Part shown: piece after piece, positions 18,075 through 27,045 of the stretch
How the letters are laid out: each line of letters opens with the position of its first letter
How positions within the stretch are numbered: position 1 is the first letter of the stretch
Made by a program: the position numbers and the translations under genes
From: Paraburkholderia sp. BL10I2N1
Lineage (GTDB): Bacteria; Pseudomonadota; Gammaproteobacteria; Burkholderiales; Burkholderiaceae
Direction: 5' to 3'
Assembly: GCF_004361815.1 (NCBI RefSeq)
Contig: NZ_SNWA01000002.1
Coordinates: 2,294,001-2,358,000 of the forward strand
DNA: 64,000 bases
The notes under the pieces: model-generated
What the model was told of the DNA's origin: nothing
The model's database searches: none
What the model saw: the letters and a program-made list of their open reading frames with translations, nothing else

Positions 18075-18761
18075 ATGCTAAGCGGTTATGGCACGGAAAT
18101 ATTCTATGGCGCCCTGGAGACGCTGAGACTGTCACTGCTATCGCTTGTCGTGGCGTTTCTCGTAGGGCTCCTCGGGGCGACGGCCAAGCTATCGGGAAAC
18201 CGGCTAAGCTTCTTCCTGTCCACCTGCTACACCACACTCATCCGGGGGGTCCCAGATCTCGTACTGATGCTGCTGACGTTTTACAGCATTCAAATCGCGT
18301 TGAATGTGGTGACCGACCGCGTCGGGGCAACGCAGGTCGACATCAGTCCGTTCTGGGCTGGCTCCGCGACAATTGGTCTCGTGTACGGAGCATATTTCGT
18401 CGAGACGTTTCGCGGGGCTTATCTGTCAATCAGCCGGGGGCAGATTGAGGCAGCGATGGCGTATGGGATGACGTATTGGACCGCATTTAAACGGATCATC
18501 TTCCCGCAACTTATGTTGCACGCTTTACCAGGAATCAGTAACAACTGGCAGGTTATCGTGAAGGCAACGGCGCTGGTATCGATCATCGGTTTATCAGACC
18601 TAGTTAAGGCCGCACAGAATGCTGGACGTAGTACCTTCAACAGTTTCTTCTTCATGCTGGTTGCAGCCTGTGTCTACCTGGTTCTGGCTGCGATTTCTAC
18701 AGTCGCGCTTGACCGGCTGGAGCGCCACTACTCCAGACATGCTCGGGGCATTTCACGATGA
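18075..18761 (+). CDS. Polar amino-acid ABC transporter permease (HisQ type)
   Basis: A 228-aa inner-membrane protein with about five transmembrane helices. The ATPase-contact loop is SRGQIEAAMAYGMTYWTAFK (EAAx3G motif). It begins MLSGYGTEIFYGALETLRLS after GGAGCGGG and overlaps the next permease as ATGA. A decayed copy of this gene's start and of its upstream leader lies at 25103. Confidence 0.93.
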   Translation: MLSGYGTEIFYGALETLRLSLLSLVVAFLVGLLGATAKLSGNRLSFFLSTCYTTLIRGVPDLVLMLLTFYSIQIALNVVTDRVGATQVDISPFWAGSATIGLVYGAYFVETFRGAYLSISRGQIEAAMAYGMTYWTAFKRIIFPQLMLHALPGISNNWQVIVKATALVSIIGLSDLVKAAQNAGRSTFNSFFFMLVAACVYLVLAAISTVALDRLERHYSRHARGISR

Positions 18762-19588
18762 TTGGCTTACTTAGACAGTATTGGCAACCACTCCTTGTCT
18801 TCGACGGTGATCACTTCAGCGGACTCATAGTTACGCTATGGTTGCTTGTTCTTTCAGTCGCATTTGGTTTCGTACTCGCGGTGCCTCTTTCCGTTGCGCG
18901 AAATTCGCCTGATCGATATGTTTCTGGGGCAGTAAAGGCATACACGTTCGCGATCCGCGGCACGCCACTCTATGTGCAGTTGCTGTTGATCTACACCGGA
19001 ATTTATGGCCTCGAATTTGTGAGAGCGAGCGACATTCTGAGTACTTTCTTCAGAAGCGGCATGAACTGCACAGTTTTGGCATTTTCACTGAGTACCTCAG
19101 CGTACACTACGGAAATATTCGCAGGAGCAATGCGGGCCATTCCTCGTGGGGAGATAGAGGCCGCGAGAGCCTTCGGAATGTCCTCAGGTGCGGTCTACCG
19201 TGTCGTAATGATCCCGGCTATGCTTCGCCGCGCGTTGCCGATGTACAGCAACGAAATCATCCTTATGTTGCATGCCACGACGCTTGCTTTCACCGCGACG
19301 GTGCCGGAGATCATGAAGGTCGTGCGAGACATGAACGCGGCGACATACATGACGTTCTCGAGCTTTACAATCGCTGCGCTGATATACCTCGCGATATCAT
19401 TTTTACTGATTGGCGCATTCAAGAAAGCCGAGAAAAAATGGCTGGCGTTCCTGGCGCCCAGGTCAACCGGTGCAGGTCGTGTATTTCATTGGCAATTCGG
19501 CCGCCGCGTTAAGCGCTTTACAGGATATTTTCTGACGTTGCTTTCGATAAAGTGGCCGCCAAAGCGCCTCCGTCGCGGTTCTGACTAG
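18758..19588 (+). CDS. Polar amino-acid ABC transporter permease (HisM type)
   Basis: A 276-aa second permease subunit. LIVTLWLLVLSVAFGFVLAV is the first helix of the HisM domain, FAIRGTPLYVQLLLIYTG is typical, and the coupling helix is IPRGEIEAARAFGMSSGAVY. The C-terminal 50 residues are basic and longer than usual for the family. Its ATG overlaps the previous stop, so the two permeases are made together. Confidence 0.93.
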   Translation: MIGLLRQYWQPLLVFDGDHFSGLIVTLWLLVLSVAFGFVLAVPLSVARNSPDRYVSGAVKAYTFAIRGTPLYVQLLLIYTGIYGLEFVRASDILSTFFRSGMNCTVLAFSLSTSAYTTEIFAGAMRAIPRGEIEAARAFGMSSGAVYRVVMIPAMLRRALPMYSNEIILMLHATTLAFTATVPEIMKVVRDMNAATYMTFSSFTIAALIYLAISFLLIGAFKKAEKKWLAFLAPRSTGAGRVFHWQFGRRVKRFTGYFLTLLSIKWPPKRLRRGSD

Positions 19589-19733
19589 GAAAGAAATACT
19601 TATAGAAAATGTGGGTTTAGTGTGTGCGTAAAGCGATAATCGTCAAGCGAATCCTTAATCAATGGATGACGGAGATTTCCGGTGCGTTTATAGGCAGTCT
19701 GCCTTGCGCGCTTGAATCAAAGGAGTTGCCGCA

Positions 19734-21896
19734 ATGTTGAAAACTACCATGGACCTGGTCGGCTACAGCGATCGACTCTCGGCCGTATCAGGCGAATCCA
19801 TCGCCTTCAAGGTATCCAGTCGCCTGGAATCCCCTTTCGCGGCGCGACTTGTTCGAGTGATCCATGCAGATGTGAATCCTGCGGGGCCTGGCTTGCGTAT
19901 GGTGGACCTGGGCCACATCTACTCGACCAGCGCACCGTCAGTCGAGCAGTTGATTCATCGAGGATCCTGGATTCATGTGCCTGGCGTACCGTGGCCTAAC
20001 CCTGTCGATAACTGGTCGGTTTCAGTCCGGGTGCTACCGACGTTAGCAAAGAGCGGCTCACAATGCATTATGTCGCAGTGGGACTCGGACAAGACAAAAG
20101 GATGGCAGATCGGTATCGGTGGTGACGGGGCGACTGCAACCTGGTCCGATGACAGTGGTTCAACCGTGAATCTGCGCGCGAATTGCCCCGTTGGAGCGCG
20201 ATGGTCTGATGTTTCTCTCTGCTTCGACGCCAGGACGCGAACGCTGAAGCTGTCTTTTACGCCGATTGATTCGCGTTATGTCGGCGCGGAAGCACAAGCA
20301 GTCGTGTCTGCCGATGGTTGGCGCGGTCCCGCGCCCGCCGTTGCAATCGCGACTCTGTCCGCCGATGCGCCAAAGCTTCATTTCAATGGGCGCATCGAAG
20401 CGCCGAGAATCTACGCCGGTGCAATCGTGATCGCAGCATGGGATTTCTCGGTTGGAATTGATACAGCAGACATTTTTGACCGCGGTCCGAGTGCGCGTCA
20501 CGGTCGAATCGTTAATCTTCCTACGCGCGCAGTCCGCTCCTCGAATTGGGCCGGTCGCGAGTTCTGCTGGCGTGCTGCCCCGGATGAGTATGCGGCGATT
20601 CATTTCCATCAGGAAGACATTGACGACGTCAATTGGGAAACGTCCTTTACCTTCACTGTGCCCGACGATCTGCCTTCCGGCTCTTACGCGATGGCACTTG
20701 CGGACGACAGAGGAGTTGATCGTGACTGGGTGCCGTTCTGGGTAAGCGCGCGTCCCGGACGACCGGGCCACGCACTCGCGATCGTCATACCGACGTACAC
20801 CTACCAGGCCTACGCAAACTTTGCGCGCGGCAACTTCGATGAAGAATTCCGCGCCAAGGTTAATGCCTGGCAGGCGTATCCACATAATCCGGACGATCAT
20901 CCGGAGGTTGGCTTATCAACCTACAATCTGCACGCTGATGGCAGCGGCGTCGCCTTTTCTACCCGTCTACGGCCCATGCTGACGATGCGCCCTGGTTTCA
21001 TGACATTCAATGAGCCACGCGGATCGGGCTGTCGCCACTACATTGCAGATCACTATCTGCTCGACTGGCTCGAACGCGAGGGTATCGGGTTTGACATCGT
21101 CACGGACGACGACCTTGAGCGTCACGGTGCGGCCATCCTCGAGCCTTACCGCGCGGTCCTCACCAGCACCCATCCGGAGTACCACACCGAACGCACACTC
21201 GACGCGATCGAGGGATATCTTAAGCAAGGTGGCAATCTTGCCTATCTTGGGGGTAACGGATTCTACTGGAAGATCGCCGTATCCGACCTGTTTCCCGGCG
21301 CGCTTGAGTTACGCCGCGGCAACAACGGGATCAGGAACTGGACCAGTCTCCCGGGCGAACTCCATAACGCATTCGATGGCCGACTGGGCGGCCTCTGGCG
21401 GGACAGTGGCCGGCCTCCACAGCGGCTGGTTGGCATTGGATTTTCGGCGCAGGGGCCTTTCGAAGGCTCGTACTATCGCGTTCACGATGACGCGCGTGAA
21501 CAGCCTGGAGGCTGGCTGCTTGATGGCGTCCCCTCGGGAATCATCGGGGATTACGGGCTCTCGGGGGGCGGTGCAGCAGGGTTCGAACTCGACTCTATGT
21601 CAACCATAGCGGGTTCGCCGGAACAATACACTCTCCTCGCGACGTCTGAAGGGCATTCAGCGGCCTTCGGCGCCGCGCTCGACGCACTCACGGCGCATGA
21701 CGAGTCGCTTGATCACGGCCCACTTGCATCTTTGATCAAGGCCGAGATGATCTGGTACGAGACGGGTTGGGGGGGATCAGTCTTCTCGGTGGGATCGATA
21801 ACCTGGTGCGGCAGCCTTTCACACAACAAGTACTGCAATGACGTTGCAAAAATCATGAAGAACTACGCGATGCGCATGACGCGGCGCGATGCCTAG
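19734..21896 (+). CDS. N,N-dimethylformamidase beta-subunit-like protein
   Basis: A 720-aa protein that resembles the large catalytic subunit of dimethylformamidase, an iron-dependent amidohydrolase. AAAGGAG lies 12 bp before ATG 19734. Residues about 70-260 look like a concanavalin/LamG-type sandwich (SQWDSDKTKGWQIGIGGDGA, WSDVSLCFDARTRTLKLSFT). From about 340 comes the catalytic part: HALAIVIPTYTYQAYANF, LSTYNLHADG, HYIADHYLLDWLEREGIGFD, LTSTHPEYHTERTLDAIEGY and LAYLGGNGFYWKIA. Tyr355/357, Tyr397 and Glu482 sit at roughly the spacing reported for the Tyr-Tyr-Glu iron site (by recall; needs alignment). No small DmfA1-type subunit gene is seen. In this cluster it may cleave an amide other than DMF. 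Confidence 0.8.
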   Translation: MLKTTMDLVGYSDRLSAVSGESIAFKVSSRLESPFAARLVRVIHADVNPAGPGLRMVDLGHIYSTSAPSVEQLIHRGSWIHVPGVPWPNPVDNWSVSVRVLPTLAKSGSQCIMSQWDSDKTKGWQIGIGGDGATATWSDDSGSTVNLRANCPVGARWSDVSLCFDARTRTLKLSFTPIDSRYVGAEAQAVVSADGWRGPAPAVAIATLSADAPKLHFNGRIEAPRIYAGAIVIAAWDFSVGIDTADIFDRGPSARHGRIVNLPTRAVRSSNWAGREFCWRAAPDEYAAIHFHQEDIDDVNWETSFTFTVPDDLPSGSYAMALADDRGVDRDWVPFWVSARPGRPGHALAIVIPTYTYQAYANFARGNFDEEFRAKVNAWQAYPHNPDDHPEVGLSTYNLHADGSGVAFSTRLRPMLTMRPGFMTFNEPRGSGCRHYIADHYLLDWLEREGIGFDIVTDDDLERHGAAILEPYRAVLTSTHPEYHTERTLDAIEGYLKQGGNLAYLGGNGFYWKIAVSDLFPGALELRRGNNGIRNWTSLPGELHNAFDGRLGGLWRDSGRPPQRLVGIGFSAQGPFEGSYYRVHDDAREQPGGWLLDGVPSGIIGDYGLSGGGAAGFELDSMSTIAGSPEQYTLLATSEGHSAAFGAALDALTAHDESLDHGPLASLIKAEMIWYETGWGGSVFSVGSITWCGSLSHNKYCNDVAKIMKNYAMRMTRRDA

Positions 21897-22103
21897 TTTT
21901 TCTAACCCGGAAGTTTCAGCGGGCGACCGTATCCATCCGGGGATGGCCGCACCAGGTTCTTCCAGCACAGTGGCTTCCGGCTGAAACGCCGGTAGCTGCT
22001 GCTGACGCCCGGTTTCCAATTCGCGGCATCGGCCACAAAGGATCCGCGGCGTTGCTGCGAAACGGTCGCTCGACTAATCGTCTTTTCGCAAATAGAGGCA
22101 AGC

Positions 22104-23051
22104 ATGTCAGACAAACCAATGCATTCGGGACCTACCATCATCACCGCCGCAGTCACGGGATCCATCCATACACCGTCACTCTCACCTTATCTGCCATACA
22201 AGGTCGAGGACATTGCTGCGCATGCTATTCAGGCTGCGGAAGCTGGTGCGGCCATCATCCATCTTCATGTCAGGGATCCCTTGAATGGTCAGCCGTCATC
22301 AAGCCCCGATCTCTTTCGCAATGTCGTGGAGCGAATAGCGTCAGCCACGGACGCTGTCATCAACGTGACGACTGGAGGCAGTTCGTCCATGTCGCTCGAT
22401 GAACGCCTTGCCGCACCGCTCCGACTTAATCCGGAGATGTGCTCGTTGAACATGGGATCGATGAATTTTGGCATGTTCCCGCTGGCCGAGCGCCGCAACG
22501 AGTGGCAATTCGATTGGGAAAAGCCGTTCCTTGAAGCGTCACGACAGACAATATTCAAAAACACGTTCGCTGACATTGAGGAGATCCTGTCCGGTATTGG
22601 CACTCAGCGAGGAGCTCGTTTTGAGCTTGAATGTTACGACGTCGGGCATATTCAAACTGTGGCGCATTACCGGTCGCGCGGGCTGCTAACCGGTCCGATC
22701 TTCCTGCAGTTTGTGCTCGGCATTCTCGGCGGAATTGATGCTGCACCGGAACAACTCCTCCATATGAAGCATACTGCGGATCGCCTCCTCGGGCGAGACT
22801 ACGAATTCTCGGTACTTGCCGGCGGCCGGCATCAGATACCGCTTGGAACAATGGGCGTGCTGCTTGGGGGCAATGTTCGTGTAGGGTTAGAGGACAGCCT
22901 GACAATAGGTCGCGGCAAGCTTGCGCAAAGTAGTGCGGAGCAAGTGTCCAAGATTCGACGCATCATTGAAGAACTCGGTAAGGAGGTCGCTACCCCGGAC
23001 CAGGTTCGAGCGCGACTGGAGCTCAAGGGCAGAGGGCAGGTAGGTTTTTGA
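22104..23051 (+). CDS. Beta-keto acid cleavage enzyme (BKACE, DUF849 family)
   Basis: A 315-aa TIM-barrel zinc enzyme related to 3-keto-5-aminohexanoate cleavage protein. It condenses a beta-keto acid with acetyl-CoA to give acetoacetate and a new CoA ester. Motifs: TAAVTGSIHTPSLSPYLP, AAIIHLHVRDPLNGQPSSS (zinc His pair and Asp), SLNMGSMNFG, FELECYDVGHI (Glu), AGGRHQIPLG and GGNVRVGLEDSL. ATG 22104 follows GAGGCAAGC. It presumably acts late in the cluster's pathway, on a keto acid made by the aminotransferase. The family is promiscuous, so the substrate cannot be read from sequence. Confidence 0.9.
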   Translation: MSDKPMHSGPTIITAAVTGSIHTPSLSPYLPYKVEDIAAHAIQAAEAGAAIIHLHVRDPLNGQPSSSPDLFRNVVERIASATDAVINVTTGGSSSMSLDERLAAPLRLNPEMCSLNMGSMNFGMFPLAERRNEWQFDWEKPFLEASRQTIFKNTFADIEEILSGIGTQRGARFELECYDVGHIQTVAHYRSRGLLTGPIFLQFVLGILGGIDAAPEQLLHMKHTADRLLGRDYEFSVLAGGRHQIPLGTMGVLLGGNVRVGLEDSLTIGRGKLAQSSAEQVSKIRRIIEELGKEVATPDQVRARLELKGRGQVGF

Positions 23052-23084
23052 GCGTATTCCATCGCAAGGTGCGTAACGACATGT

Positions 23085-23105
23085 CCTCGGCCCGGCCGGC
23101 CGAGG
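23085..23105. terminator. Hairpin between convergent genes
   Basis: CCTCGGCC-CGGCC-GGCCGAGG forms a perfect 8-bp GC stem with a 5-base loop. It lies 34 bp past the BKACE stop, between genes that converge. No T-run follows, so it may be a weak or factor-assisted terminator for both strands. Confidence 0.5.
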
Positions 23106-23242
23106 CCATGCGTGAATCTTCCCCTAGCTTAGCTGGACCGAAACCGCCATAAGGTCAACAAGCTCCGTGAGCGACGGCGCTCGCCGACCGCTCACACGCC
23201 GTAAGGCCCGCTCGCGCCAGTGCAACAGGGGTTGCCGGCTTT

Positions 23243-24133
23243 TCAACGGGTTGCCTTGGCTTTCTGCCGCTTAACGGGCGGTTCATGATGTGCTCCGCCG
23301 TTGCGTTTTTCACGCCTGCTTTCGATGGATTCCGCCATTCCAAGAAGATGGCGATGCATCAACGAGTGCACATGCTCAACATCCCCACGGCGGAACATTT
23401 CGATCAATTCCTCGTGCTCCCTGATCACCTTCAGCGACGAGTCCTCGTCGTCGAACGTGAGCAGATCTTCAATCATCTCCCTTTCCGCCCTGCAGAGGAA
23501 CAAGCCGACGAATCGGAGCAATGGATTGGGGCAATGTCTGGCTATGATTTCGTGGAAATCTATTTCGGCGTTCTTATGCGCGCGTCGGTCCAGTTCACCC
23601 CTGAGTCCTGCGCGACAGAGTTCGACCGTATGCTCGAGGGACTGCAGGACGTCCGGTGTCAGGGATTCGCACGACGAACGCGCGATCTCTGGTTCGATAC
23701 TTTCCCGGGCATCGTAAATGTGTTGCCATGTCAGATTGCGGAAATAGAGATAAGTCTGCAGTCCCTGTAACACTGTGTCCGTAGGTATATCCGCAAGGCT
23801 GACCCCGCCGTTTTTCCCGGGCGTAACTTCGACGAGGCCGTGACTTTCCAGAATCGCAAGCGCTTCGCGTACCGTGGCTCTTGCCGAGCCGTAAGTTGCC
23901 ATCAGGTCTTTCTCGCCCGGCAGCCGATCGCCTGGACTTAGGCTGTCGCGGATAATCATTGCCCTGATGTCCTCTGCGATGTAACGCGCCTGTCTCATCG
24001 CGGTCCGCCCGGATCTTGCAGCAATACTTTTGGGCAGGACGACGCGGGACGGCTCCGTGGTTGCCGAGCGTGAGGTCGACTGAGCCAGGCTCGCCGAGGA
24101 GCGTGTTGTAGTTCGTCTAATCATCTTTGACAT
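23243..24133 (-). CDS. GntR-family regulator, FadR/FCD subfamily
   Basis: A 296-aa repressor-type protein. A long polar N-terminus (about 45 residues) precedes the winged helix: YIAEDIRAMIIRDSLSPGDR, LPGEKDLMATYGSARATVRE, ALAILESHGLVEVTPGKNGG. The FCD effector domain follows (ARESIEPEIARSSCE, IDFHEIIARHCPNPLL, HEELIEMFRRGDVEHVHSLM RH), with His residues that usually hold a metal. It is the only regulator inside the 12.5-24.9 kb cluster and probably controls it. The palindrome shared by the cluster ends is a possible but unproven target. An ATG at residue 46 could also start the protein. Confidence 0.9.
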   Translation of the reverse strand: MSKMIRRTTTRSSASLAQSTSRSATTEPSRVVLPKSIAARSGRTAMRQARYIAEDIRAMIIRDSLSPGDRLPGEKDLMATYGSARATVREALAILESHGLVEVTPGKNGGVSLADIPTDTVLQGLQTYLYFRNLTWQHIYDARESIEPEIARSSCESLTPDVLQSLEHTVELCRAGLRGELDRRAHKNAEIDFHEIIARHCPNPLLRFVGLFLCRAEREMIEDLLTFDDEDSSLKVIREHEELIEMFRRGDVEHVHSLMHRHLLGMAESIESRREKRNGGAHHEPPVKRQKAKATR

Positions 24134-24402
24134 GTGGGGACACTCGCACCCGAAAGGTCTGGCCGCAGCTTGTGCCGCCTTGACAGAGGAACAACGTATC
24201 CCAACCGGCCGTCAGGGCGCGGGCGATAGTCGTCGCCGCCACGTCGGGCGCGAGAAGGAAACGCTGCAAATGACACCAATTGTAATCTATGCAATAAGAC
24301 GAACGTGCCGCTCAACAGAACGCTTGCCGCTGCGATGGGCAATCGTCGGCGGGCGGAGAGAAATCGTCCGCCCTGGCGATGCGAGTGGTGCGACCAACCT
24401 GA

Positions 24403-24879
24403 TCAGTTTGCCGTCGGTGTGAGCCTTGCCTCGTTCACGACGAAAGTGCCGGCCGCGCTCGCAAGCAGCCTTCCGGACTCGTCGACCACCTCGGCGGCGG
24501 TGAAAGCGAGGCGTCGTCCCAACTGGGTCACCGAGCCGCTGGCCAAAACGGTCGAGCCGTTAGCCTCCTGGGCACCCAGGAAGCGAACCGACATCTCGGC
24601 GGTCGCAGATACTTGCGTGGCGCCGAGAGCCGAGTCCACAGCCAGCGCCATGGCGCAATCGAGTATCGTGGCGAGTGCGCCGCCATGCAGCTTTCCAGTG
24701 GGATTGCCTGCAAACGATGATGCGGGCATCGACAACTGAACGGATCCAGCGCGCGCCTGAACGACCGAGATCTTCAGCGTCTCGTAAATCGGGGACACCC
24801 ACCCACGGCGCGCCTGCAGGCGCTGTAACCATTCGACGGTTCCTTCGCTGGATTGCCGGGTGGCCATATCACGTGTCAT
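24403..24879 (-). CDS. PaaI-type hotdog-fold thioesterase
   Basis: A 158-aa acyl-CoA thioesterase-like protein. The hotdog signature is NPTGKLHGGALATILDCAMA (HGG with the catalytic Asp region), then VSATAEMSVRFLGAQ and LAFTAAEVVDESGRLLASA. Start chosen at 24879, where AGGAGGATGGT stands directly upstream. It would hydrolyse a CoA thioester, perhaps the product of the BKACE step. The promoter region holds the palindrome at 24950, which overlaps a minus-strand TCGACA-N17-TATAAT promoter. Confidence 0.9.
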   Translation of the reverse strand: MTRDMATRQSSEGTVEWLQRLQARRGWVSPIYETLKISVVQARAGSVQLSMPASSFAGNPTGKLHGGALATILDCAMALAVDSALGATQVSATAEMSVRFLGAQEANGSTVLASGSVTQLGRRLAFTAAEVVDESGRLLASAAGTFVVNEARLTPTAN

Positions 24880-24949
24880 ACCATCCTCCTGTGAGCGCAA
24901 AGGACTAGCGCCCACCACGCGCGCTCAAATTTAATTTTGACAAACAGTA

Positions 24950-24967
24950 TAATCATTATAATGATTA
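24950..24967. promoter_or_regulatory. 18-bp palindrome, shared operator upstream of the thioesterase
   Basis: TAATCATTATAATGATTA is a perfect 18-bp palindrome whose inner 16 bases are identical to 12519-12534. On the minus strand TATAAT (24960-24955) has TCGACA 17 bp upstream (24983-24978), a good sigma-70 promoter for the thioesterase gene. A bound repressor would block it. On the plus strand TTGACA (24937-24942) lies before a TATAAT with a short 14-bp spacer; it could once have served the decayed permease copy downstream. Confidence 0.72.
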
Positions 24968-25102
24968 CGTTTGGTGATGTCGACTGCCATGCCATGGCCA
25001 GAGGAGACATCGCCCGCAAAGTCCGCGACTACCGCGTTTCCTTTCGCGGCGAACACAAGTGAACCCACCTCTTTCACGAGGGGATTGCCGAGGGAGCAAG
25101 GC

Positions 25103-25270
25103 ATGCTAAACGGTGCGGCACTGTACGGTGTCCTGGCAACTTCGAGTTTGTCGTTGCTATCCCTTGCGGTGGGTTTCTCGTAGTCCTCCTCAAGTCGACG
25201 ACGAAGATGTTTTCGTAACCGGTTAGCTTCTCGATGTCAATCTGATACACAGGATCTGCTGCCGTTTTAC
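25103..25270 (+). pseudogene. Decayed copy of the ABC permease (HisQ type) start
   Basis: From ATG 25103 the frame reads MLNGAALYGVLATSSLSLLS LAVGFS and stops. It matches MLSGYGTEIFYGALETLRLS LLSLVVAFLVG of the permease at 18075, and the upstream leader (GAACC...GAGGGAGCAAGGC) also resembles the leader at 18027-18074. Later bases (aaccggttagcttc) still resemble the intact gene in other frames. It is the relic of a second transporter operon that once stood to the right of the palindrome. Confidence 0.6.
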
Positions 25271-25471
25271 GGGATGCCTGGCAAGTGCCAGTGCACCATG
25301 ATGTACGGAGTCTCTTCTTGTTCTAAGTATGGTTTGCATGGGGCGATAGATCGATTACAAAAAGGAGACGTCTGACAAAAAGTACATTTAGGATGTCGTA
25401 ATATTCCAGAGAAAGAAAAAGCAAAATCGACAAAAGTTGTTATCAGTTGGTAACCAGGTTTGGAGGATACG

Positions 25472-26800
25472 ATGAAAGGATGCAACGTAATCGCAGCATC
25501 CGTATTGTCGGCATGTGTCGTTCCCGCAATGGCGCAAAGCTCGGTGACGCTCTACGGCGTGATCGACGAAGGATTCGACTTCACCAATAACGTGGGCGGC
25601 AGCAAGGTCTACGAGCTGCAGAGCGGCTACGTTCAAGGCAGCCGATGGGGCCTGAAAGGCGCCGAGGATCTCGGCGGCGGTCTGAAGGCTGTTTTCCAGC
25701 TCGAGAGCGGCTTCGATGTCAATAACGGAAAACTCGCGCAAGGCGGCTTGATGTTCGGGCGACAGGCATACGTTGGCGTGACCAGTGACACATATGGCAA
25801 GCTCACACTTGGTCGTCAATACGATGAGTTCGCGCGTGCGCTGCCGATCCTGCGCAGACGCCGGATTCGCTACATGACGCTCCAGGGGGGCGAGCCGCTG
25901 GTTCACCCGAAGATCGAATCGCTCGTGGCCTCGGCCACGAAAGCCGGCATCGATTGCGGTCTGATCACGAACGGCTGGTTCCTCCCCCGCCACATCAAGC
26001 AACTGGCGGCGGCCGGCCTCAAGCGTCTCCTGATATCGATCGATAGCGCGGACATGAGCGAGCACGAGCGCAATCGCGGCCTGCGCGGTCTGGAGGCCCG
26101 CATCCGTGAGGGAATCGCTCAGGCGCACGCCTTCAGCATCCCGGTCTATGCATCGGTTACGGTCAGTCGTCTGGTCCGTTACGCGTCGCTTCCAGAGACG
26201 CTCAACCGGCTTGGCTTCGATGCCGTCACGTTTTCCTATCCAAGGCGCGAGGCGTTCGGTTCCACGTCGCTCGTTTACGACGAAACATCGACGCTCGTCG
26301 ACATAAGCCGTGACGAGCTACTCGAAGCGTTGAGCGCAATCGCCCGCCTCAAAAAGCGCTTTCGTGTAATGGACCCGAGCGCTGCGCTGGCCGAGGTCGC
26401 GCGGTTCGTGCGCGGCGAACAGCAACTGATTCCATGTATCGGCGGCAGCAAGTATTTTTATATCGACTGGAACCTCGATGTCTGGCGTTGCGAGGCGTGG
26501 CCTGAGCCAATGGGCTCCGTCTTCGACCTCGACCGCCTGCCCGATCAACGGGAGCCCTGCAATGACTGCATGATGGGGTGCTACCGGCATGCCAGCGTCC
26601 TGATGCACGGCGCCATTGCCGTGACCGACTCGGTGTACGCGCTGGGCAGGGGCGAGCTTCGCGCTGCTGTCGGTACGTTGTTCCAGCGCAGCGTCGCGTA
26701 TTCGCTGTGGGCGCTTTCAGTTGAAGAATTACCTCGAGCGGCGCTTACCTCGTTAGCAGGACGGAATGGCGGACGCCGTTCGTCACCGCAAAGTTCATAA
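25472..26800 (+). pseudogene. In-frame chimera: porin N-terminus fused to radical SAM C-terminus
   Basis: The 442-aa frame starts at ATG 25472 after TTGGAGGATAC. Residues 1 to about 119 are a burkholderial porin: signal peptide ending VPAMA, QSSVTLYGVIDEGFDFTNNV, RWGLKGAEDLGGGLKAVFQL, LTLGRQYD. From about base 25829 it becomes a radical SAM protein: ILRRRRIRYMTLQGGEPLVH, GLITNGWFLPRHIKQLAAAG, LLISIDSADMSEHERNRGL, and a Cys-rich SPASM-like end (LIPCIGGSKYFYIDWNLDVW RCEAWPEP, CNDCMMGC). The first radical SAM segment with CxxxCxxC and the last two-thirds of the porin are missing. The open frame through the join is striking, but neither half can keep its normal function. Confidence 0.85.
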
Positions 26801-27045
26801 GCCCGATCTGCCGCAAGTGAGACTCCTGGCGGGAGGCTACGTCGCTTGTTCGAACTCAAACGGACATTCTCGCGGCGATCCCGGGCGTCTTTAACGGGTC
26901 GCGTGCCGCCGATCGCCGTCAGGCAGAAGCCGGCCACTATAGACGTTCGGTACCGGATGCCAGATCGTTGACAAGGGGCTTTTACTGAGACTTCTGCGCC
27001 GCGCGCAGAAGTCAGGCAATGTCCTCTCTCAAGGTGATCGGACGG
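26801..27045. other. Non-coding stretch with a strong hairpin
   Basis: No gene is seen. GACTTCTGCGC-CGC-GCGCAGAAGTC (26989-27013) is a perfect 11-bp stem with a 3-base loop. No T-run follows on either strand, so its role as a terminator is uncertain. Confidence 0.45.
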
